NCBI GenBank assembly: GCA_000310025.1
Contig: FN649736.1
Coordinates: forward strand, 3,416,503-3,460,481
DNA length: 43,979 nucleotides
Origin: Ectocarpus siliculosus
Taxonomy: Eukaryota > Sar > Phaeophyceae > Ectocarpales > Ectocarpaceae
Reading direction: 5' to 3'
Shown here: positions 36,070 through 43,979 of the stretch, in pieces
How positions within the stretch are numbered: position 1 is the stretch's first letter
Layout of the letters: each line of letters opens with the position of its first letter
Notes under the pieces: model-generated
Told to the model about the DNA's origin: nothing
The model's database searches: none
Seen by the model: only the letters and a program-made list of their open reading frames with translations
Position numbers and translations under genes: made by a program

Positions 36070-36923
36070 CTATCGGTAAGGCTCTTTCTGCAGGAAAGGC
36101 ATGGTCAATCGAGCTTTCCCGCCTTTTCTACGTGATACACCCACAAACTCCGGTTTTCCGCGGCCGTGCTTGGGGCAATGGGTGGGGTGTTCGTTGGGCG
36201 GTCCCCACCTTGATGGTTTTCTGCACCCCTCTTCTGCGCATTCCCTTGCGTAGAAGGTCGTGGCGTCGGGGCGATCTTCCCTGTGGAAAGTGCAGACCGT
36301 GGGTATACCGTCCGCCGGCATACCCCACCGTGGGCGCTTGTAGCAGTCGCGGTGGGCGCAGTTCTTCACGCTGTATTCCACCATTTGATCGGCAGCATGT
36401 TCCTCGCAGACCTCCGGCCTCTTGCTGCCTTCCACGTTGTAGCAGAGTTTCTGGGCGCAACCGTCATGCATGCAGTGCCGAGGAACCACGTTCACCGTGT
36501 CTTCCGACGCATGCCTTTTGCAGAACTTGCCCACCTTGCTGCCTTTCACGTTGAACACAGGTCGTGTGTTGCGGCCTTTGCAGGATCAGCAGCGCTTGCT
36601 AACGACGTTCACCGTGTCTTCCGACGCATGCCTTTTGCGGAACTTGCCCACCTTGCTGCCCTTCACGTTGAACACAGGTCGTGTGTTGCGGCCTTTGAAG
36701 GATAGGCAGCGCTTGCTAACGACGTTCACCATGTCTTCCGACGCATGACTTTTGCAGAACTTGCCCACCTTGCTGCCTTCCACGTTGAAGGTTTCCTAGC
36801 ACAGCCGTCGTGTGAGCAGATACTCCGAGGGCGTCTCTTGCTGAAATTCACCATGCCGTCGGCCCTGTGCTTATGGCAGACCTCAGCAACTTTGCCGCCC
36901 TTCCAGTAGGAGGATTGGGGCAT
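36070..36923 (-). pseudogene. EsV-1-7 repeat protein gene, broken (frameshift and stop)
   Basis: Read on the minus strand, about seven consecutive Cys/His units follow the pattern Cys-x4-Cys-x(about 16)-Cys-x2-His, for example CMHDGCAQKLCYNVEGSK then CEEHAADQMVEY. This is the EsV-1-7 domain, named from an Ectocarpus virus gene and abundant in brown algae, where IMMEDIATE UPRIGHT is a member. The last three units (36558-36070, stop at 36070) are intact. Upstream, a one-base shift separates unit 1 from unit 2 near 36790, TGA interrupts the frame at about 36583-36585, and two units have lost the second Cys and one later Cys (FRKRH instead of FCKRH). The middle units are near-identical duplicates. 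I call it a pseudogene, though the intact 3' part might still be translated from a downstream start. Zinc binding is inferred from the ligands. Confidence 0.75.
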
Positions 36924-37100
36924 CTGTTCCCGTTCTCACCCTAGAATGGCAGAGAGAACAACGATATCCTTTCGCGTTTAGGGCGACCACGTGTGGGCTT
37001 GAGAATGGCAGGAGGTTTTCCCCCGGTAGCTTCTTGAGACCGTGGCACACCTGCCAGTTGCAAAGCTGGGCACACCCAGCAGATGGGGGGGAAACACGCG
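36883..37100 (-). other. Short Cys-rich open stretch upstream of the EsV-1-7 array
   Basis: On the minus strand a frame encodes GCAQLCNWQVCHGLKKLP and then GYRCSLCHSRVRTGT before a TGA at 36885-36883. It could be a first exon feeding the EsV-1-7 array through the AACAG acceptor just before 36923, or an unrelated relic. Pairs of Cys suggest metal binding, nothing more. Confidence 0.25.
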
Positions 37101-37104
37101 TTAG

Positions 37105-40100
37105 AAGGTAATGGAATGAGCTCTACAGAGCACGGACCGCGGAACGTTCTCTTTCTTCCGGGATGAGGCGAAAACAGAGTTCACAAACACCTACAGCAGT
37201 AAGGGATATCGAGAACTATCCCACACAAGCTAAGTCAGGGGGTGCGGTTGGTTGTTCGTGCAAGGTACCCCGCGTGTTCAGCTGTGATAGTTTCCGGGAG
37301 AGAGGGAGGTAAGCAGGATTTTGGACGCGTAAAAAAGACTCCTGCTTACTGTGGAGGTCGAGGAAGTTGATAGTGGTACACTAAGCGGTTTGGGGCGAGC
37401 ACGATACTCCTGCTGCTGCGCAATCTCACGAGTGCGCACGATGCCAACGTTTTTCCCGGTTTAAGCCAATACCTGATAAAGTCGCATTGCATACTGTTCA
37501 CCAAAGGACAGCCTTAAAAAATAGTCTTCCACAAAGAATTCACTTGGGGTTTGCTTGCTACACGGGCGTTTGTCCCGACAGAATCGGTAGGAGGCTCCTA
37601 ACACCGGGAGTTGTCAAAATAAAAGGGGGGAAACACAAAGCGGAGATCCCACACACACAATTCAAGCCAGGAGAGCAGGAGGTAACACTCAGTTCAACAC
37701 CCAACACCGCTAGGAGGAGCAAGAACAACACACAGCTCGTGGCGGATACCTTTGTCATTGTTGCTGCTTCAGTGGGCGGGGAGGGATAACCGGGAAACCA
37801 AACGCGTGACACGGGAAACAATGCAAAATTCGGTAGGGCTTTCCCGCGCATGTTGTCGACTCTCGCCACCCCAGTTTCCGTGTCTCCCATCGCCCCGCCG
37901 TCTGTATCAGGTGCTACACATGACGCAGCATTTACATTGCTCGAAGGGGATAGCTTTACACTTGCTGCTGCTTCACTTTGTGCAGATAAATCATCGAGAC
38001 ACCAAATCGGTGGCAGGGTACATATTACACATGTATGATGCGTATGCGTAAGGTTCCCAACAGCCTATGCATGAGGGTTGGTTTGTCGGCCGATGACTCG
38101 GATCGGCACAACAAATGATCGTCTACACCGCAAGAGTTGGTCATGATTTTTGCAAATCGTCTCTTGCGTTTGTCCTTTTAGTACGAAAATCCGACAACAA
38201 CACAACTATGCCGCAGTAAGTGTTATTTACAACGCACAGCATTGCAGATAGACTACTGCAATATATTGAGTCATACCCCGCGGCTGATTTTCCGCCCTAT
38301 CTATTTATCTAATTAGTATACGACGATGTGTTTTTTTTATTAACACCAGCTGGCATCCTTGATCCGTCACTGTAAAGGCTTCAACAGATTCAAGACATGA
38401 GCCGTATCCAGCAGGATATGCAAACCTTCAACATATTCCCTTCGACAAATATAGCCGTGGTACTACGTGTATCTCGAACGGGTAGTCTTTCAGTCATGAC
38501 ATGTGCATTTCCTAATAAGGGGGCTTATCATCATTTCACCCAACCAAACCGAGGGTTCTGTGGATGTATCCGGTCTACCTCATGGTCTGGATGACAACTC
38601 TGGGTGCACAGCTCCTGTTAGAACATGGTCTGAAGTGCCACAAAATTAGACGGGCGCCTCAGGCAAGTAATACCCTCCACCGGGAAGCTGGCTTTATCCT
38701 TTTATCCCTTGGTTTTGCACGGGAGAAACGCCTGACGATAACACTTGAACAGAAGCCGTTTGCTGCTGCTGCACGTAAGTTACAGATCTTGGGAAGCGCC
38801 TTTCACGCAAGGTGGGCTGACTGCCATGGTCTCCCAATTCGACACGGCATGCACCATGCTATAGATAAAAACAGACCATAGAGAACAAATTTGATCACAT
38901 GCAAACTTTTGGATCGCCGCTGCAGCGATCGTAGTGGGCCTGAGAAATCGGCAAACGTCGACCCAGGTCAAGTCCAAACTGTAGTAGTTGCCAGCGGCGC
39001 AGAAGTCCGAAACAATCATGAGCCTACAACCCAAAACATCGTGAAAATCAAAGCTATGGAAGCACTCAACGGACAAAACGAGCGGGCGTGGACAAGCAGG
39101 GCGAACCAAACCCTGCAGGTAACGGGGTGTGAGCGTCTTCATGTGCGCGCAGCCCATCGAGGACGTCACGTTTGTTTCGGAACAGCACCGAGAAGATGCA
39201 GGAGAACAATTGAAAATCCCTCGCGGATCGCGGATAGGACTCTTTCGAGATATGATTCCAGGACTTGTTAATACTCCCAAGGATGCACGGTGAAATAACA
39301 CACGTAGGTACCAGTATTATTGCGGGGGGGGGGTATGCCAGTACAATTCCGTTTGGAAAGCAACTCACAACTATGCATGTAGCATCTACTAATGCAAGCA
39401 TCTACTATATGCAAGATACGGGTCGCGCTTAGATCGCGAGACTGATCCAGCATGGTTGAGATGCATGCATGTGCCGATGGGCAGTGGTGTGGTGGCGGCA
39501 AGCCCGTGGCCGCAGAGAGAGCAGGAAGGACACAGACACATCTAGTCTTCTTCTCCAGAAGCAGGGCATGCTGTGTTTTCCAACTCCTGTTTTCCAACTC
39601 CTCCCTGTCGGTAGACAGAGTGTCCGCATTTGTTTTTTATCGCAATAAAGACCGACGTCTTTTTCACTGGTCGGCTGGTAGGCGCGATCGATACTAACGA
39701 TTCAAGCGAGACGCACACACCACAATCGAGACACAACCACAACAATAATAAAGACACACGACACGCACGCACGCACGCATGCACGCACGCACGCACGCAC
39801 ACGCCGCCATAATCAATCATGAGGAAGGAGGGAGTGGCGCCGAAGGAGCTTCGGTGAAAAGAGCGGCGCACAAAGCTACCCGTGTACTATCGTCATCGTA
39901 CACCAAGCACACCTCATCACAAAATGGACTATCTAAGCAAATACGTATACGTACGTGACACCCCGCACATTTCCAAACGGAACTATGTATATGCTGGCGT
40001 TTGCCAGCCAGCCAGACATGATTTTCTTTGGTCGGGAAGAGTTGATGGTTGGTACTCCAGGTTGGAGGGGAAAAGGTTTGGGAAAATGATCCCCGCGAAG

Positions 40101-41435
40101 GAAATGGGGATGAAAGGGATTTCCCGTCAGGTCAAACGTACTTTTCCAAAATCAGGCTACACTTCTGGAGAAAAGTAGCCACGGCAGGGTATACCCCACC
40201 CTTTTTAGGACGCGGCATGGTAAAAGTGGGCCTTGACCAATCATCTGGGTTCGTTTCACGCTGTTGAATCAGTATGTACCCAGCTGAGTCGCTTTTCCAC
40301 CATGGTATACCCTGTTGTGTCGTTTACCCAAACGAAAGCATTTAGCAACTGGTTTCCTAAAAAAAGGCAGCAACACAGCAGCAGTTTACCCTCTTGCTTG
40401 GTTGACCCTTCTCTCCCTCTCGCGACGACTTTTCACTGCTTATCTATCATAGTACGCAGATACTGTAGTTAAAGGCTATGGATCCAGCAAATTCGCGTCT
40501 CCTCATTGGGAGAGGCTGTACAGCCCCGAGGGGCAAAGGCTGACTCGGCTTCAGCACGAAAAAGTGTCCCTCAGTCTAATGCACCGCGGACACTTTCGAT
40601 ACACTGATGGCAAGTCAGCATGTTTTCCAGTACCAGGCTTGTACGGTTTTACCACCTAGGGGACATGCGGCTTGTGAGATACGTTACAGCAAGTCAGAGG
40701 CCGAGGAGAGGCACACAGGCATCATACAACGGTAGTCTCTATCAAATACCGCACCATCTCACACAAGCATGGTAGACCAAGGATTGCAACACGCGTTTCA
40801 CCCAGCGGAGCATTGTGACGACGGCTACAGTGCGGTAAACAGGCATCTGAGTGCTGTGTCCCCAAGGTGTCCCTATTTTGGCTTCCGGCACTACAGTAGG
40901 AGGGTTCAACCAACCGATACATGCGGAGAACTTGCCAACCGTTTTTGGTCTATGAAATCGATGCAACACGGAAGGCATCGCCTCTCACTCTGCAGTGATC
41001 CAGCGTCGGCCCCACCAGCCGCTCCCGGGACTCTATCCCTCTCGTCCACATCCGTCACCACAAGTATGCATGCCTACTGCTGTGGAAGATGCATATGCAT
41101 TCAGGGCACCGACATCATGCTCCAATCCCAGGTGCGCCCCGCACAGGGCTGATCGCGATCGAGGAAGCGCGCTGTTGCGAAGATGCAAGATGCCAGCCAG
41201 GCCCCAGCTCTGAAACATTGAGCAGGACGTACTGCTGTAGTAGCACCGGTCGGTATGCTGCCGGCGACTCGAGACTACTGTACCAACTACGTACCGCACC
41301 ACACGCCCGCATATCCCCCGAGATCACTACGTCAGTTGAGTTCTCCCTGGACAGCACTCCTGGAGTGTTAAGGCACTCATGCCCTGTGGGTGCAGCGTGC
41401 ATGCGTGAGTGCAGCCATGTGCGTGAGTTCTAACG
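37105..41435. other. Spacer with no supported gene
   Basis: No exon chain, RNA gene or recognisable motif was found over this 4.3 kb. It contains a (CACG)n tract listed separately, an A/T-rich stretch near 38300-38345, and a G9 run near 39326-39334. Frames at 38564-38881 and 40769-41152 have no supporting splice sites or motifs. Confidence 0.4.
39763..39802 (+). repeat. (CACG)n microsatellite
   Basis: About nine tetranucleotide units of CACG/GCAC with one CATG variant. It is not in a gene model. Confidence 0.85.
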
Positions 41436-41440
41436 TCATG

Positions 41441-41541
41441 TAAGGAGGAGCCGAAAATGCGGCGAGATTTGAAGCGACCGGAGTTCGAAGTTCGAACCAA
41501 ATGTCGGGAGGAGCCGAAAAATGCGGCGAGATTTGAAGCGA
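41441..41541 (+). repeat. Duplicated 35-base unit at the duplication boundary (copy 2)
   Basis: Same doubled unit as at 30627-30727. Upstream of 41441 the sequence no longer resembles copy 1, so this block marks the left end of the duplicated segment. Confidence 0.85.
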
Positions 41542-41654
41542 ATTCGTTCGCGAATTCGCGACACTGCTTTTGCTGCTTCCTTCGCCTCTGTCTCACATGC
41601 ACGCACTCGCCCCTCTTGCACACAACAAACTCACCTCCTCCGCATCCGCTACAG

Positions 41655-43384
41655 GGAGGAAGTACCAGCTAAAGACCAACCTACAGCAGGGAAAGCCATA
41701 CATCAAGGTGAGCACACCGACACGATGTTGCCCATGTATGTTTGAATAGAAAGTCGTTTGATAGCCAGCGAGCTTGGTGTTTGCCTGTTGTTCCTCGGCC
41801 TACGGCAGCGGTTCCCGAGGCTGAGTTCTGTACCATTCGAGTCCTAGAGTGGTGGTGTTGGTTGGCAAGTGGTAGGGCCCTTCCAGGAGGCCGGGTCTTG
41901 TCTTCTGTGTGGTTCCAGTATCGTCAGTGGAGGACAGAACATTGATCCTCCGCAATAAGACGTTGGAGATCCTCATCGTCGATCGGAGACAGAGAGGCGT
42001 CACAGCCTCACACCATGATGCTTGGTCGTTTTCTGTCGCTCCTGCTTCTTTCGAATTTTCTGCAGGTGCCAGAAAACATCATGGACTACGCCTCGTTGCC
42101 AAACACACGCGCTCTCGACGTCCTTTCTTCGATCCCCGCCGACAAGAAGATTCGTCTCAGCGGTGGTACCACCACCATCACCACCACCACGGCAGCAGCA
42201 GGCACTGCTGTAGCTCAAGCCGTGGCCGAGGCAGCCCCATCATCATCACCATCATCATCTTCACCAGCCGCTGCAGGAGAACGACGCTACCTTGACGTAC
42301 TGCCGGGCGTTGTCCTCAGGGAGATCGTCTCCTTCACGACCGACAGCTCCCTCAGCGGCGTCTGTAGGACAACTCTGGGAGCCATCCGCGAGCTGCACTA
42401 CAAAATCGACATGAACAAGGTCTCCTCCGCCCATTACTTGAAGAGATCGGAGCTAACAAACCACATGGGGCTTGATGCTTCTGGAGCTCTGGCTACTGGC
42501 AGGGCTGTCGTCCGAATCACGATCACTCACGTGCTCCATGTATGTCATTGTGCTGCGCTCCTCCTGTGAAATTGGCTAGTGGGGCATGGAGTACATATAT
42601 AAATACTTAGTATCATGTCATTACCAGCAGTTTAGTACGGCAGTAAATACAGCAATAACAATGCCCTTCTCCGTTCGAAGTATCGAGGGCAGCGGGATCT
42701 ACGTGGTAGACACAATTTACAATTTTACACTGTGCGTCGCAGCTTACTTACTATTGGAGAGAGGTATGTATGTATGTAGTTCGCGAAGCCACCAGGAATA
42801 TTCCGCTGGCGGCTGGGCGGCGACTCTCTGCTGGTCCCGTAATACAGCCTGGTTTCAAGCTCGCAAAGTGTCTACGTATGCATAAAAGAACCCACTCTTG
42901 CTATGTCCTTGTAGAATTTGTTGTCTCACGTTACGGCGTACAAGTCGTTGGTGATGGCTCTACATAGGACGCTTCCACACTCACGCGTACCCGATTGTCC
43001 TGGAAGCTTTGATCCACCTCTTGTGATGCACAAGAAGAGGCACCGAAAGTGCTCATGCACGTCGTTGGTAGTTTGATTATCCAGCCACTTCGGCTACAAA
43101 CAGTGGTCTACATAGCAACGACAACTTCGGCGGAGGCGATATCTCAAACACACGATACCCCACTGTGACGTCCCAAACCCTCACTCCGCGCAAACGCGCC
43201 ACCTTTTCTTTGCAGGCCCAGGACCCTGCTCTGGAACAGGCCATCCGGAGGGTCGTGCAGCATTCAATACCCACCCTGCGCGAGATCGCCATCCGCCGGT
43301 ACCCCACATGGAACGGACGCGCCAGGTACGCCTGCCATGGCACAAGGCGCACACAACCAGGCAAAAATGTGTCGCTCAGATTCA

Positions 43385-43477
<93 letters not shown>

Positions 43478-43979
43478 GTGTCTTTCTCTCTCCCTCCCTC
43501 CTTCTTTCGTGCACTCCTCTATTTCTATTTTCGCGTTTGTTTGTGTTTTGGCGCATTCATATGTTGCACCCAATACTTGTCGCTCAAATTCACGGATGTT
43601 TCTCTCTCTTTCGTCCACCCTGCTCCTGCCATGCTCTGATTCGCGTTTCGCGTTTGTTTATGCTCTGGCACGTACGTACATGCGTAAAACCTATGTTGAC
43701 AACTGTTGCTACGCGTTCGTTCCAGGGTAGGCGCCATCCTCGGGGAGCTCGTACCCCTCTCTGCCAAGCGCCACCGCGTGGCCCCGCGGCTCGCACGGGT
43801 ACACCTGGTGGACGGAGCCACGGGCGTCGCGAAGGCCGGCAGGGCGGTGGCGGCCGGTCTGTGGCCGGCCCTGGAGGTGCTCACCTTCTCGCACTGCCGG
43901 GCGAACGCGGGCCACTTCCGCGACCTGGCGCGCGGGCTCCGCTCGGGGCTCGCCCCGAGGCTGCGGGTGCTAGGGTGGG
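41655..43979 (+). CDS. F-box-like, leucine-rich protein, copy 2 (truncated by window end)
   Basis: Exons 41655-41707, 42066-42539, 43216-43325 and 43726 onward have the same phases and splice sites as copy 1, and the last exon runs off the window at 43979. The F-box-like core (LDVLPGVVLREIVSFTTD) and first leucine-rich segments (LREIAIRRYP; ALEVLTFSHC) are almost identical to copy 1. Exon 2 is 474 nt against 492 because a central segment after KIDM is unrelated: NKVSSAHYLKRS here, 7 codons longer and different in copy 1. The reading frame is intact, so the gene may be functional, but the sequence upstream of 41441 differs from copy 1, so promoter and first exon may be lost or new. Role as in copy 1: possible SCF ubiquitin ligase adaptor. 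Confidence 0.72.
43391..43471 (+). repeat. (CT)n intronic microsatellite, copy 2
   Basis: About 81 bases of TC repeat in the last intron of copy 2, expanded relative to copy 1. Confidence 0.9.

Noticed and set aside
43077-43618. Minus-strand frames with Arg-Glu repeats
   Set aside because: They are translations of the intronic CT microsatellite.
1-43979. CRISPR array, rRNA, bacterial operon or prophage
   Set aside because: No regularly spaced repeats, rRNA motifs or operon-like gene packing; introns and algal repeats show a eukaryotic nuclear genome.

Overview
This window is nuclear DNA from an intron-rich eukaryote, most likely a brown alga (Ectocarpus-type stramenopile). The evidence is spliced genes with GT-AG introns of several hundred bases, a degenerate array of EsV-1-7-type Cys/His repeats (a family typical of brown algae), many CAG/CTG trinucleotide tracts, decayed LINE and LTR retroelements, and no bacterial operon structure. 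I assembled exon models by hand from splice sites and codon phase. No alignment or transcript was available.

Layout. 1-330: homopolymer-rich, poor-looking sequence. 329-5679 (minus): a polyglutamine/polyalanine, Gly-rich, probably nuclear protein of four visible phase-0 exons, running off the left edge; one intron holds a decayed LINE tail. 5.7-9.4 kb: mostly unassigned, with one possible zinc-finger exon near 8.3 kb. 9.4-11.8 kb: a mobile-element zone with a tRNA-derived sequence, CCATGG repeats, an LTR-retroelement remnant and a foldback element. 12.6-14.9 kb (minus): a four-exon gene that I recognise as a UPF0193 (EVG1/C22orf23) family member. 17.75-29.73 kb (plus): a thirteen-exon gene for a protein of about 1,255 residues with IQ calmodulin-binding motifs; its last intron carries tandem 3' ends of the same LINE family seen at 1-1.8 kb. 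30.6-33.4 kb and 41.4-43.98 kb (both plus): two copies of an F-box-like, leucine-rich gene produced by a segmental duplication; the second copy is cut by the window edge. 36.07-36.92 kb (minus), between the copies: a broken EsV-1-7 repeat gene.

The genes do not form a pathway. The genomic themes are segmental duplication with local replacement of an exon segment, LINE 3' fragments residing in introns of both large genes, and trinucleotide repeat expansion read as Gln or Ala according to strand and frame. UPF0193 members and IQ-rich proteins are often linked to cilia in other eukaryotes. That fits a lineage with flagellate stages, but here it is only inference.
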